From: Pseudomonadota bacterium
GTDB lineage: Bacteria; Pseudomonadota; Alphaproteobacteria; Rhizobiales; Rhizobiaceae
Direction of reading: 5' to 3'
DNA: 64,000 nucleotides
Assembly: GCA_023457435.1 (NCBI GenBank)
Contig: JAEWLS010000036.1
Coordinates: 1-64,000 of the forward strand
The notes beneath the pieces are model-generated. The model ran no database searches. It was not told the DNA's origin and saw only the letters and a list, made by a program, of their open reading frames with translations. Numbering within the stretch: the first letter of the stretch is position 1; each line of letters begins with the position of its first letter. Below are positions 7,891-17,058 of the stretch, in pieces. The translations under genes were made by a program, and so were the position numbers.

Positions 7891-9879
7891 ATGTCCCAGG
7901 TTTCCCTGAAATTCCCCGATGGATCCGAACGCAGCTACGACGCTGCAATGACGGGCGCAGCGCTTGCCGAGTCGATCTCGAAGTCGCTGGCCAAGAAGGC
8001 GGTTGCCTACACCGTAGACGGTACGCTGCGCGATCTGTCGGAGCCGCTCGGCCGCTCGGGCGCGGTGGAGATCGTGACGCGCGACGACAAGCGCGCCCTG
8101 GAATTGATCCGCCACGACACGGCGCACGTGCTGGCCGAGGCGGTCCAGGAGCTGTGGCCCGGTACGCAGGTCACGATCGGGCCGGTGATCGAGAATGGCT
8201 TCTACTACGATTTCGCCCGCAACGAGCCGTTTACTCCTGACGACTTCCCGGCGATCGAGAAGAAGATGCGCGAGATCATTGCGCGCAATAAGCCCTTCAC
8301 GGTGGAAGTGTGGGACCGCGACCGCGCGCGCCAGGTCTTCCGCGACAAGGGCGAGGCCTACAAGGTCGAGTTGATCGACGCGATCCCGGAAGATCAGGAT
8401 CTGAAGATCTACTACCAGGGCGACTGGTTCGATCTCTGCCGCGGGCCGCACATGGCCTCGACGGGGCAGATCGGCAATGCGTTCAAGCTGATGCGCGTCG
8501 CCGGGGCTTACTGGCGCGGCGACGCCAACAATCCGATGCTCACGCGCATCTACGGGACCGCGTGGGCCGACCAGGCGCAGCTCGATGCATACCTCCACAT
8601 GCTGGAGGAGGCGGAGAAGCGTGACCACCGCCGGCTCGGACGCGAGATGGACCTGTTCCATTTCCAGGAAGAGGGGCCCGGCGTCGTCTTCTGGCATGCC
8701 AAGGGTTGGCGCATGTTCCAGAACCTGATCGCCTATATGCGGCGCCGGCTGGGCGACGACTATCAGGAGGTGAACGCGCCCCAAATCCTCGACAAGAGCC
8801 TTTGGGAGACGTCTGGCCACTGGGGCTGGTACCAGGAGAACATGTTCGCGGTGAAGTCGGCGCATGCCTTCACGCATCCGAACGATCCCGAGGCCGACCA
8901 GCGCATCTTCGCGCTGAAGCCGATGAACTGTCCCGGGCACGTGCAGATCTTCAAGCACGGGCTCAAGTCGTACCGTGACCTGCCGATAAGGCTGGCCGAA
9001 TTCGGCAGCGTTCATCGCTACGAGGCTTCGGGCGCGCTTCATGGCCTGATGCGGGTTCGCGGCTTCACGCAGGACGACGCACACCATTTCTGCACGGAGG
9101 AGCAGCTCGAGGCGGAGATCCTTCAGATCAACGAACTCATGATGTCAGTCTACAAGGATTTCGGCTTCGACGAGGTTGTGGTCAAGCTCGCCACGCGGCC
9201 GGAGAAGCGCGTCGGCACGGACGCGATGTGGGATCACGCCGAGGACATCCTCAAGAGCTCGCTCGCCCGCATGGCGCGCGAGGACAACCGCATCAAGACC
9301 GGCATCAACGAGGGCGAGGGCACGTTCTACGGACCCAAGTTCGAGTACACGCTGCGCGACGCCATCGGCCGCGAGTGGCAGTGCGGCACGACGCAGGTGG
9401 ACTTCAACCTGCCGGAGCGTTTCGGCGCCTTCTACATCGACAGCGATTCAGAGAAGAAGCAGCCGGTGATGATTCACCGCGCCGTCGTCGGGTCCCTGGA
9501 ACGTTTCCTGGGCATCCTGATCGAGAGCCACGCGGGACACTTCCCGCTTTGGTTCGCGCCGGTCCAGGTCGTGGTCGCCACGATCACGTCGGATGCCGAC
9601 GACTATGCACGGTCGGTCGCGAAAAAGCTCAAGGCCGCAGGCCTCTACGTCGAGACCGACATGCGAAACGAGAAGATCAATTACAAGGTGCGCGAACATT
9701 CGCTCGCCAAGGTGCCCGTGATCCTGGTCTGCGGGCGGCGAGAGGCAGAGGAAGGCACAGTCAACATGCGGCGGCTGGGATCGAAGGATCAGGAGGCGAT
9801 GTCGCTCGAAGCGGCCGTCGCGACACTGGTCGATGAGGCGACGCCGCCTGACGTCAAGCGGTTGCGGCAGGCCGCCTGA
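7891..9879 (+). CDS. thrS: Threonyl-tRNA synthetase
   Basis: ThrRS charges tRNA-Thr. The 662-residue class II synthetase has an N-terminal TGS domain, an editing (tRNA SAD) domain with HDTAHVL near residue 70, the catalytic core with MNCPGH, whose Cys is a zinc ligand, and a C-terminal anticodon-binding domain ending near residue 660. The ATG at 7891 has GGAG six bases upstream; the frame extends nine codons further without need. The 103-base leader shows no convincing operator or T-box. It converges closely on the secreted-protein gene at 9883. Confidence 0.97.
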   Translation: MSQVSLKFPDGSERSYDAAMTGAALAESISKSLAKKAVAYTVDGTLRDLSEPLGRSGAVEIVTRDDKRALELIRHDTAHVLAEAVQELWPGTQVTIGPVIENGFYYDFARNEPFTPDDFPAIEKKMREIIARNKPFTVEVWDRDRARQVFRDKGEAYKVELIDAIPEDQDLKIYYQGDWFDLCRGPHMASTGQIGNAFKLMRVAGAYWRGDANNPMLTRIYGTAWADQAQLDAYLHMLEEAEKRDHRRLGREMDLFHFQEEGPGVVFWHAKGWRMFQNLIAYMRRRLGDDYQEVNAPQILDKSLWETSGHWGWYQENMFAVKSAHAFTHPNDPEADQRIFALKPMNCPGHVQIFKHGLKSYRDLPIRLAEFGSVHRYEASGALHGLMRVRGFTQDDAHHFCTEEQLEAEILQINELMMSVYKDFGFDEVVVKLATRPEKRVGTDAMWDHAEDILKSSLARMAREDNRIKTGINEGEGTFYGPKFEYTLRDAIGREWQCGTTQVDFNLPERFGAFYIDSDSEKKQPVMIHRAVVGSLERFLGILIESHAGHFPLWFAPVQVVVATITSDADDYARSVAKKLKAAGLYVETDMRNEKINYKVREHSLAKVPVILVCGRREAEEGTVNMRRLGSKDQEAMSLEAAVATLVDEATPPDVKRLRQAA

Positions 9880-9882
9880 CGC

Positions 9883-11016
9883 TCAGTCAACGACGTCGTC
9901 GACCACCTGTCCACCCTGGGCCGTAACCTCGACATCCTGGTTGCGGCCCGCCACCACGGTGAAGTCGCGCTGGTACACGCGGTCGCGATTCTTGGCGACG
10001 ATGGTGTAGTCGCCCTCTGCCAGCACCATCGATGCGAACGCTCCGACGCTTTCACGCACGATGTCGCCGGACTCGCCGATTACCGACCATGACGTGTCGG
10101 CGATGGCTTCGCCGCCCGTTTCGCGAACCAGCTTCATGGTCAGTTCGGCGGCGCGGTGTTCCACCGTCGCTTCGGTCAGCTTGCCGGCCTCGACCCGGAT
10201 GTCCGCGCGGATGACGGCGTTGATCGCGCCGTAGGTCGATACAACGTGGTAGGTGCCGGCGTTCAGCCGCACGACGGTGTTGGGGCTGACGTCTGGGATG
10301 ATCAACGCACGCTCGCCACGGGCGTCCGTCTCGGCCTCATAGATCGAAAAGCGCAACTTCGCGGCCGGGATCCGTACGCCGCCCGAGAGCAGCGCATCGA
10401 GCTTCAAGCCACCGGCATCGAGCACCAGGCTCTCGTGCTTGGCCTCGCGGCCGACGGTCACACGCTTTGTGGCCCCGGCGCGTCCGAACGCGGCATGAAT
10501 CAGGTAGCTGCCTGGCTCGAGCTGGAACACCGTCGTGCCGCCCTGCGCCGACGCCACCAGCGGCAGCTTGCCGTCGGCATCGACCTCGGGCTTGAAGACG
10601 CGCCACACCAAGCCGCGCTTGATCTCGCCCGAGTCCTGCGTGAGGGTCGCGGCGAGCGTGATTTCACCGCCCGAGATAGCCAGCGGCTGATCGCTCTGGG
10701 ACGGGGCGTAGCCGCTGATCGGCGGCAAGTTCAACGGAATGGCCGGATCGCCGTTGCGGAAACCGTCGCGCTCGCTTTGTCTTGGCTGAACGGCTCCCGG
10801 TGGGCTTGCACCCGGAACCGCGCTCGGGAAACCGGGTCCCGGACCCTGCGGGGGAGGCATGCCGGGACCCCCGGGCGGTGTACCAGGTCCGCCCGGAGGG
10901 CCTCCACCGGCGCCTCCTGGCCCGCCGGCCTGCGCGAACGCAGGTGCGGCCGCCGCGCCGACATGTACGGCAAGCAGCAGTGAGAGCGCAGCCTTTAGGA
11001 ATCCCCCGGAGAACAT
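9883..11016 (-). CDS. Secreted Pro/Gly-rich conserved hypothetical protein
   Basis: I do not recognise a named family. The 377-residue product starts with a signal peptide (hydrophobic LLLAVHVGAAAAPAFAQA, cleavage after AQA). A low-complexity linker rich in GGPPGGPG repeats follows to about residue 80. The rest is mostly beta, with several repeated modules of roughly 80-90 residues that include TVFQLEPGSYLIHAAFG, TVVRLNAGTYHVVSTYG and SMVLAEGDYTIVAKN. These resemble carboxypeptidase-regulatory or Ig-like repeats. It is probably periplasmic or outer-envelope. ATG 11016 is chosen because it begins the signal peptide; the frame runs about 90 codons further upstream without sense. Confidence 0.75.
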   Translation of the reverse strand: MFSGGFLKAALSLLLAVHVGAAAAPAFAQAGGPGGAGGGPPGGPGTPPGGPGMPPPQGPGPGFPSAVPGASPPGAVQPRQSERDGFRNGDPAIPLNLPPISGYAPSQSDQPLAISGGEITLAATLTQDSGEIKRGLVWRVFKPEVDADGKLPLVASAQGGTTVFQLEPGSYLIHAAFGRAGATKRVTVGREAKHESLVLDAGGLKLDALLSGGVRIPAAKLRFSIYEAETDARGERALIIPDVSPNTVVRLNAGTYHVVSTYGAINAVIRADIRVEAGKLTEATVEHRAAELTMKLVRETGGEAIADTSWSVIGESGDIVRESVGAFASMVLAEGDYTIVAKNRDRVYQRDFTVVAGRNQDVEVTAQGGQVVDDVVD

Positions 11017-11131
11017 TGCTTGCTTTGAAACCCGTTGCGGTGGCAAATTCAAGGCCCGGCTCCACTCCAGCTGCTGCCCTGAGGCAGCTGTCCGAACAGC
11101 CACCACATCCTTCCCTCCGGAGAAGCCGCAT

Positions 11132-11716
11132 TTGACATCGCCTGTCATCGATTTCCTGCTGACGCGTTCATCACAGCCTATCCAGGAGCTGAAGGAACCA
11201 GGCCCGAGCGATTCGGAAATCGACACGTTGATCCGTATCGCCGCGCGCGTGCCAGACCACGGACGCCTGTCGCCGTGGCGTTTCATCATTTACCGCGGCA
11301 CGGCGCGGGAACGCGTGGGCGCGTTGCTGGCGAAGCGCGCGGTCGAGCGCGAAGGACCGCTGCCGGAGGCGCGGATCGAGCAGGAGAAGACGCGCTTTTC
11401 GCGTGCGCCGCTGGTGATCGCGGTCGTGCACTCGCCTGTCGACAATCCCAAGATTCCGAAATGGGAGATGTTCCTGTCGGGGGGAGCGGCAGCGATGAAC
11501 CTCCTCACCGCGGCCACGGCGATGGGATACGGCGCAAACTGGATCAGCAACTGGTATGCCGACGACGAAGAAGGTCGTCGCATCACCGGTCTTGCGCCGC
11601 ATGAGCGGGTGATCGGGTTCGTTCACATCGGCACCCACGTCGGGCCCGGCTTCGTGCGACCACGTCCGGACCACAGCAAGCTCGTGACCGAATATGTCGG
11701 TCCCTGGGAGGGCTGA
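11132..11716 (+). CDS. Nitroreductase family protein (YdjA-like)
   Basis: This is an FMN-dependent NAD(P)H oxidoreductase of about 194 residues, matching the short YdjA branch in length and order of blocks: ARVPDHGRLSPWRF near the N-terminus, FSRAPLVIAVV, IPKWEMFLSGGAAAMN and a C-terminal GFVHIGT. The start is a TTG at 11132, with GGAGAAG six to seven bases upstream. The upstream in-frame extension is Pro/Ala-rich and belongs to the opposite-strand gene. The stop codon lies one base before the ATG of a flavin reductase, so the two form a coupled pair. The physiological substrate is unknown. Confidence 0.88.
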   Translation: MTSPVIDFLLTRSSQPIQELKEPGPSDSEIDTLIRIAARVPDHGRLSPWRFIIYRGTARERVGALLAKRAVEREGPLPEARIEQEKTRFSRAPLVIAVVHSPVDNPKIPKWEMFLSGGAAAMNLLTAATAMGYGANWISNWYADDEEGRRITGLAPHERVIGFVHIGTHVGPGFVRPRPDHSKLVTEYVGPWEG

Positions 11717-11717
11717 C

Positions 11718-12323
11718 ATGTTCTACGAACCGAAGAACGGCCACGGCCTTCCCCACAATCCTGCCAAGGCGATAGTCTCGCCGCGCCCGATCGGCTGGAT
11801 TTCCACGCTGAGCAAGGGCGGTGTCGCCAATCTCGCTCCCTACTCGTTCTTCAACATGATCTCGGATTCGCCTTTCCTGGTGATGTTCTCCTCGGACGGG
11901 GTGAAGGACAGCGCCCGGAATGCAGTCGACACTGGCGAGTTCGTCGCCAATCTTGCCAGCCGTGTGCTGGCGGAAGCCGTGAATGCCTCATCGATCGACG
12001 CACCTTCCGAAATCAGCGAATTCGGCCATGCGGGCATAGAAATGGCCGCTTCGCGGATCGTAAACGCACCGCGAGTAGCCGCCGCCCACGCTGCGCTCGA
12101 ATGCAAGGTCACACAGGCCTTTCATCCGCTCGACGCCGCCGGCAACGAAGTCGACAACTTCATGATCATCGGAGAGGTGGTCGGGGTTCATATCGACGAG
12201 GCGGTGCTGACCAACGGCCTTTTCGATGCGTCTCGCGCGGGCAATCTCGCGCGTCTTGGCTACTTCGACTATCTCGCGGTCGACGAACTGTTCCAGATGC
12301 GCAGGCCGAAATGGAACGGCTAG
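11718..12323 (+). CDS. Flavin reductase-like (FMN-binding split barrel) protein
   Basis: This 201-residue protein belongs to the flavin reductase-like split-barrel family that binds FMN and often supplies reduced flavin to a monooxygenase. Conserved blocks are SPRPIGWISTLSKGGVANLAPYS near the N-terminus (the NLAPYSFFN segment is the family hallmark), FVANL and a C-terminal YFDYLAVDELFQM. It starts one base after the nitroreductase stop with GGGAGG upstream, so co-expression is very likely. A partner monooxygenase could be the luciferase-like protein at 6.3 kb, but nothing ties them. Confidence 0.85.
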   Translation: MFYEPKNGHGLPHNPAKAIVSPRPIGWISTLSKGGVANLAPYSFFNMISDSPFLVMFSSDGVKDSARNAVDTGEFVANLASRVLAEAVNASSIDAPSEISEFGHAGIEMAASRIVNAPRVAAAHAALECKVTQAFHPLDAAGNEVDNFMIIGEVVGVHIDEAVLTNGLFDASRAGNLARLGYFDYLAVDELFQMRRPKWNG

Positions 12324-12324
12324 A

Positions 12325-13182
12325 CTAGCTCGCTCGGGAAAGCAGGCGCTCCGCTAGGCGCAGGTGCGGGCGGTCGTACATTTTTCCGCCCAGGGCGACG
12401 ACACCGGCATTGCCCGCCGCCGCGAATGCCGCGACCAGCGCACGCGCCTGCTCCAATGCCTCGCTCGACGGGGTGAAGGCGGCGTTGATGGTAGCGACTT
12501 GTGCGGGGTGGATCGCCATCTTCGCGGTGAAGCCGTCGCGGACGGCGTCCCGGCATTCGCGGGAAAAACCTTCCTCGTCACGAAAGTTCGGGAAAACCGT
12601 ATCGATGGCGGCGACGCCGGACGCCGCTGCCGCGAGCAGCGTCATGGTGCGCGCATGCTGGAACAGCGGTGTCAGTCGCCCTTCGTCGTCGCGATAGCTC
12701 GATGCACCAACGGAGGCCGAAAGGTCTTCCGCGCCCCAGGTGATGCCCGCCAGCCGCGGGTTCGTCCTCGAATGCGTCTCCGCAAGCAGCAGGGCGTGCG
12801 CCGTCTCGGTGATGAGCGGGATGATCCGCGTCGCACCGTCGGCCAGGCCGCTCTCGGCTTCAAGCACCCGCAAATGCGCATCGAGCCGCGAAACGTCGTC
12901 TGCGCCCACGGCCTTCGGCAGCATGATGCCGTCAGGCCGCGCCGGCATGACGGCAGCGAGGTCTTCTTCCGTCATGCCTGTGGTGAAGTCGTTGACGCGC
13001 ACGAAAAGCATAGGTGCGTCGGTGCGGCTCTGCAGAAATTCCCTAGCGACGCGGCGCGCGTTTGGCTTGCCGAGCAGGGCTACGGAATCCTCAAGGTCGA
13101 CGATAAGGGCGTCGGCACCGGAAGCGAGACCTTTCTCGAGCTTTCGAGGCTGGTCTCCCGGTACGAAGAGCAGCGAGCGCAT
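12325..13182 (-). CDS. HpcH/HpaI aldolase, CitE-like CoA ester lyase
   Basis: This is a 285-residue TIM-barrel lyase of the CitE/malyl-CoA family, which makes or cleaves acyl-CoA esters of hydroxy acids (malyl-CoA, citramalyl-CoA, beta-methylmalyl-CoA). It has RSLLFVPGDQPRKLEK, DALIVDLEDSVA with the metal-binding acidic residues, and GITWGAEDLSASVGA. Its ATG overlaps the stop of the upstream MaoC gene (TGATG), so the two proteins are translationally coupled. That pairing suggests a hydratase plus lyase acting on a C5 CoA ester such as mesaconyl-CoA or methylmalyl-CoA. The exact substrate is inference. Confidence 0.85.
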   Translation of the reverse strand: MRSLLFVPGDQPRKLEKGLASGADALIVDLEDSVALLGKPNARRVAREFLQSRTDAPMLFVRVNDFTTGMTEEDLAAVMPARPDGIMLPKAVGADDVSRLDAHLRVLEAESGLADGATRIIPLITETAHALLLAETHSRTNPRLAGITWGAEDLSASVGASSYRDDEGRLTPLFQHARTMTLLAAAASGVAAIDTVFPNFRDEEGFSRECRDAVRDGFTAKMAIHPAQVATINAAFTPSSEALEQARALVAAFAAAGNAGVVALGGKMYDRPHLRLAERLLSRAS

Positions 13183-13634
13183 CAAGCGGACTTCTTGAGG
13201 ATCATGGCGCTGCGGCGGGTCTTGGCGACCAGCGCGCCGTGCTGGTTATAGGCGCGGTGCTCGAAATCGACGATGCCGCGATCCGGTTTCGACTTCGATT
13301 CACGCACGGCCAGGACATCCGTCTCGACGCGCACGGTGTCGCCGTGAAAGAGCGGGTGGGGAAAGCTCGTCTCGGTCATGCCGAGATTGGCAACCGTCGT
13401 GCCGAGCGTCGTGTCGTGTACGGAAATGCCAATCATGAGGCCGAGCGTGAACAGCGAATTCACCAGCGGCTTTCCCCACTCCGTCTTCGACGCATAGTCG
13501 AAGTCGATGTGCAACGGCTGCGGGTTCATTGTCATCACCGAGAACAGGACATTGTCGCTCTCTGTCACGGTTCTCGTGATCTGGTGGCGGAAAGTCTGGC
13601 CGACCGCGAACTGCTCAAGAAAGTAACCCGGCAT
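13182..13634 (-). CDS. MaoC-like (hot-dog fold) dehydratase
   Basis: This 150-residue hot-dog protein belongs to the MaoC/(R)-enoyl-CoA hydratase family. The segment NPQPLHIDFDYA corresponds to the substrate-binding Asp/His loop of the family, and FHGDTVRVETDV is the conserved second block. GGAGGA lies just upstream of the ATG. It precedes the CitE-like lyase with a one-base stop/start overlap. Related pairs act on branched C4/C5 CoA esters; a mesaconyl-CoA hydratase-like role is possible but not shown by the sequence. Confidence 0.85.
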   Translation of the reverse strand: MPGYFLEQFAVGQTFRHQITRTVTESDNVLFSVMTMNPQPLHIDFDYASKTEWGKPLVNSLFTLGLMIGISVHDTTLGTTVANLGMTETSFPHPLFHGDTVRVETDVLAVRESKSKPDRGIVDFEHRAYNQHGALVAKTRRSAMILKKSA

Positions 13635-13750
13635 CGCTTCCTCCGCGCGCCGCGCATGGTTAGCGCGCGGCTAAGAATCATGGTGAACCGAACGTAAACC
13701 ATTTGCCCGTAGCGTCATCCCGGTCGGAAGCGCGAGTGCAAGTGGCGTAA

Positions 13751-14890
13751 ATGGTTGTCGCACAATTCCTGAGGTGGATCGACACGGCAAAGGCCAGCGA
13801 AAGAGCGGCTGCGGCCGCCGCGCTCGCCCGGGCCTACCTCGGCAACGAGCTCGAATTCGAGGATCGCTGCGCTGCGGAAGCGGCACTGACGTTCCTTCTG
13901 GACGATCCATCCGCGAAGGTCCGTTACGCACTCGCGGAGACTTTGTCGCTGAGCCCGATGTCGCCGCCGCAAGTGATTGCGGCGCTCGCGGCCGATCAGC
14001 CGGAGGTCGCCGGGGTCGTGCTGGCTCGCTCGCCGGTCCTCGCGGATGCTGACCTCATCGAGCGCGTCGCCTGTGGCGACGAGCGCGTGCAGCTTGCCGT
14101 CGCATCGCGTCCGTATGTCTCGATGCAGGTGGCGGCCGCGCTGGCGGAGATCGGTCAGCCCGAAGCCTGCTGCGCCCTCCTCGAGAATCACGGCGCCGAG
14201 ATCGCAGCGCTGAGCTACCGGCGCATGGCCGAGCGCTTCGGTGACGATGGCGCACTCCGGCACGCGCTGCTTGCCGACCCGCGGTTGCCGTCGGACAGTC
14301 GCCACGCCCTCCTCACCAAGATCGGCGAAGCGCTGCTCGGCTCTCCGCTCGTGGTCGCTTCCATAGGCAAGGCCCGCGCCGGACGTATCACCAAGGAAGC
14401 CTGCGTGCGGGCGTCCATCACGGTGATCGACGGTACTGGCGCCAACGAACTTGGCGCGCTGGTCGAGCATCTCCGGGCGCGCGGTGAACTCACTGCCGGT
14501 TTCATCGTTCGCGCCGTCGCGCTCGGCAAGATCGACTTCTTCGGCGCGGTGCTCGTCTCGCTGACCGGGCAGGGTGCCGAGCGGGTCCGTTCGCTCCTCA
14601 CGTCTGGGCGCGACGCCGCGCTTTCGGCACTGTTCCGCGCCGGCGGCCTGCCGCGTGCCATCGACCCCGCGATCCTCACGGCGCTGCGCGTGTGGCGGGA
14701 GGTTGCCATCGGCAAGCGTCTCGCCGGGGCACAGGAGGTCAGCTTCCTCATGCTGCAGGCTATCGACCCGTCCGGTCAGGGCGGATCCTCAAGCGAGACC
14801 CGCGAGCTGACGGCGCTGCTGAAATCCATCCATCTCGACGAACTGCGTGCCAACGCCCGCGGCCACGCCATGGCGATCGCGGCGGCCTGA
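13751..14890 (+). CDS. DUF2336 domain-containing protein
   Basis: This 379-residue, almost wholly alpha-helical protein is rich in Ala and Leu and resembles HEAT-like repeats. Blocks such as RAYLGNELEFEDRCAAEAAL near the N-terminus and LARSPVLADADLIERV identify DUF2336, an alphaproteobacterial family of unknown function. It converges with parE, leaving five bases between stop codons, a frequent arrangement in rhizobia. No signal peptide or membrane segment is seen. The start ATG at 13751 lacks a strong ribosome-binding site. Confidence 0.82.
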   Translation: MVVAQFLRWIDTAKASERAAAAAALARAYLGNELEFEDRCAAEAALTFLLDDPSAKVRYALAETLSLSPMSPPQVIAALAADQPEVAGVVLARSPVLADADLIERVACGDERVQLAVASRPYVSMQVAAALAEIGQPEACCALLENHGAEIAALSYRRMAERFGDDGALRHALLADPRLPSDSRHALLTKIGEALLGSPLVVASIGKARAGRITKEACVRASITVIDGTGANELGALVEHLRARGELTAGFIVRAVALGKIDFFGAVLVSLTGQGAERVRSLLTSGRDAALSALFRAGGLPRAIDPAILTALRVWREVAIGKRLAGAQEVSFLMLQAIDPSGQGGSSSETRELTALLKSIHLDELRANARGHAMAIAAA

Positions 14891-14895
14891 CGCGG

Positions 14896-16965
14896 TCAGA
14901 TATCGAGGGCTTCCGTCTCGACGAAGGCGGCGTTGTCCTGAATGAACCGGAAACGCGCCTCGGGTTTCGTCCCCATCAGCGCGTCAACGCTGGCGCGGGT
15001 TTCCTCCACGCCGTCGGCGATTTCCACCCTGAGAAGCGTGCGCTTCTTCGGGTCCATGGTCGTCTCCTTGAGCTGCGACGCCATCATCTCGCCCAGGCCC
15101 TTGAATCGGCCGATCTCTATCTTGCCGCGGCCCGTGAACTCGCTCTTCAGGAGCTGGTCCTTGTGGGCGTCGTCGCGGGCATACATGACCTTGCCGCCCT
15201 GGCTGATCCGGTAGAGGGGCGGCACCGCCATGTAGAGGTGTCCGCCTTCGATCAGGCGCGGCATCTCCTGGTAGAAGAAAGTGATCAGCAGCGAGGCGAT
15301 ATGGGCCCCGTCGACGTCCGCGTCGGTCATGATGATCACGCGGTCGTAGCGCAGATCGTCCTCGCGATACTTCGAGCGCGTGCCGCAGCCGAGCGCCTGG
15401 ATCAGGTCGGCGATCGTCTGGTTCGCGGCGAGCTTGTCGTTGCCTGCCGAAGCGACGTTGAGAATCTTGCCGCGCAGCGGCAGCACCGCCTGGCTTGCGC
15501 GGTCACGCGCCTGCTTGGCGGAGCCGCCGGCAGAGTCTCCTTCGACGATGAAGATCTCTGCGCCGGCCGCCGCGTTCTGCGTACAGTCGGCTAGCTTGCC
15601 GGGGAGGCGCAGCTTGCGCACCGCGCTCTGGCGCGAGACCTCCTTCTCCTTGCGGCGGCGTACCCGCTCGTCGGCGCGCGCGATCACCCATTCCAGAAGC
15701 TTGCCGGCTTCCTGTGGATTGTCGGCCAGCCAATGGTCGAACGGATCGCGCAACGCGTTCTCGACGATGCGCTGGGCCTCGACCGTCGCCAGCTTGTCCT
15801 TGGTCTGGCCGACGAACTCGGGTTCGCGGATGAAGACCGACAGCATGCCGGCGGCGGAGATCATCACGTCGTCGGTGGTCACGATCGAGGCGCGCTTGTT
15901 GCCGATCAGCTCGGCATAGGCGCGCAGGCCGCGGGTCAGCGCGTTGCGCAATCCAGCTTCGTGCGTCCCGCCTTCGGGCGTCGGGATCGTGTTGCAGTAG
16001 GAGTTGAGGAAGCCGTCGCCACCATACCAGGTGACAGCCCACTCGACCGAGCCGTGTCCGGACTGCTTCTCGCTCTTGCCGGCGAAGGCCTCACGGGTGA
16101 CCTGGAAGTCGCTGCCCAGGGAGGCGCCGAGGTAGTCTTTCAAACCGCCAGGGAAGTGGAACACCGCCTTCGGCGGCGTGTCGTCCTTGTCGCTCAGCAG
16201 CGAAGGGTCGCACGACCAGCGGATTTCGACTCCGCCGAACAAATACGCCTTGGAGCGGGCCATGCGGAACAGACGCTCCGGCTCGAACCGCGCACCCTTG
16301 CCGAAGATTTCCGGGTCGGGATGGAAGCGGGTGCGCGTGCCGCGGCGGTTGTGCACTTCGCCGAGGTCTTCGAGGCCGCCCTGCGGCAGTCCGCGCGAGA
16401 AACGCTGGCGCCACAACCGGCGGCCGCGCGCCACCTCGACCTCCAGCGCATCCGACAGTGCGTTTACGACCGAAGCACCGACGCCATGCAGGCCTCCCGA
16501 GGTCTCATAGACTTTCGAGTCGAATTTGCCGCCGGCGTGCAGCGTGGTCATGATTACTTCCAGCGCCGACTTTCCGGGAAATTTCGGGTGGGGATCGACC
16601 GGCATCCCGCGCCCATTGTCTGTTACCGTGACATAGCCGTCGGCATCGAATTCCACGTCGATGAACGTGGCGTGGCCCGCCACTGCCTCGTCCATCGAAT
16701 TGTCGATGATCTCGGCGAAGAGGTGGTGCATCGCCTTGTCGTCGGTGCCGCCGATATACATGCCTGGCCGGCGGCGTACCGGCTCCAAGCCTTCGAGCAC
16801 CTCGATATCGGCTGCGCTGTAGGATTCCGTAGGCTCCTTCGGCGCCGACTTCGGCCGGGCGGCGGCGACGATCGGGTCCGGCTTGCGCGGAGCCGGCTCG
16901 GCGCGCGGGCGCTCTGCCGCGGGCTGCCGCTCGATGCGACCGAAGAGGTCGTTGCTGTCGTCCAT
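14896..16965 (-). CDS. parE: DNA topoisomerase IV subunit B
   Basis: ParE is the ATPase subunit of topoisomerase IV, which decatenates daughter chromosomes. The 689-residue protein has the GHKL ATPase motifs RRPGMYIGG, DNGRGMPV and a GLHGVGASVVNALS block, then the TOPRIM metal site with EGDSAGGSA and DADVDGAHI. An N-terminal extension of about 45 residues rich in Pro, Ala and Arg precedes the ATPase domain, as in other rhizobial ParE. The ATG at 16965 has AGG six bases upstream. It is separated from gcvP by about 90 bases. Confidence 0.96.
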   Translation of the reverse strand: MDDSNDLFGRIERQPAAERPRAEPAPRKPDPIVAAARPKSAPKEPTESYSAADIEVLEGLEPVRRRPGMYIGGTDDKAMHHLFAEIIDNSMDEAVAGHATFIDVEFDADGYVTVTDNGRGMPVDPHPKFPGKSALEVIMTTLHAGGKFDSKVYETSGGLHGVGASVVNALSDALEVEVARGRRLWRQRFSRGLPQGGLEDLGEVHNRRGTRTRFHPDPEIFGKGARFEPERLFRMARSKAYLFGGVEIRWSCDPSLLSDKDDTPPKAVFHFPGGLKDYLGASLGSDFQVTREAFAGKSEKQSGHGSVEWAVTWYGGDGFLNSYCNTIPTPEGGTHEAGLRNALTRGLRAYAELIGNKRASIVTTDDVMISAAGMLSVFIREPEFVGQTKDKLATVEAQRIVENALRDPFDHWLADNPQEAGKLLEWVIARADERVRRRKEKEVSRQSAVRKLRLPGKLADCTQNAAAGAEIFIVEGDSAGGSAKQARDRASQAVLPLRGKILNVASAGNDKLAANQTIADLIQALGCGTRSKYREDDLRYDRVIIMTDADVDGAHIASLLITFFYQEMPRLIEGGHLYMAVPPLYRISQGGKVMYARDDAHKDQLLKSEFTGRGKIEIGRFKGLGEMMASQLKETTMDPKKRTLLRVEIADGVEETRASVDALMGTKPEARFRFIQDNAAFVETEALDI

Positions 16966-17058
16966 GGGAACCTGCGAATGCGAATCAGCCGGATAGTGCC
17001 ACGCCGCGACGGGCGCGGCGAGTTCCGGGTTCGTTCATGGCGTCGTCGGCGCTGCCGG

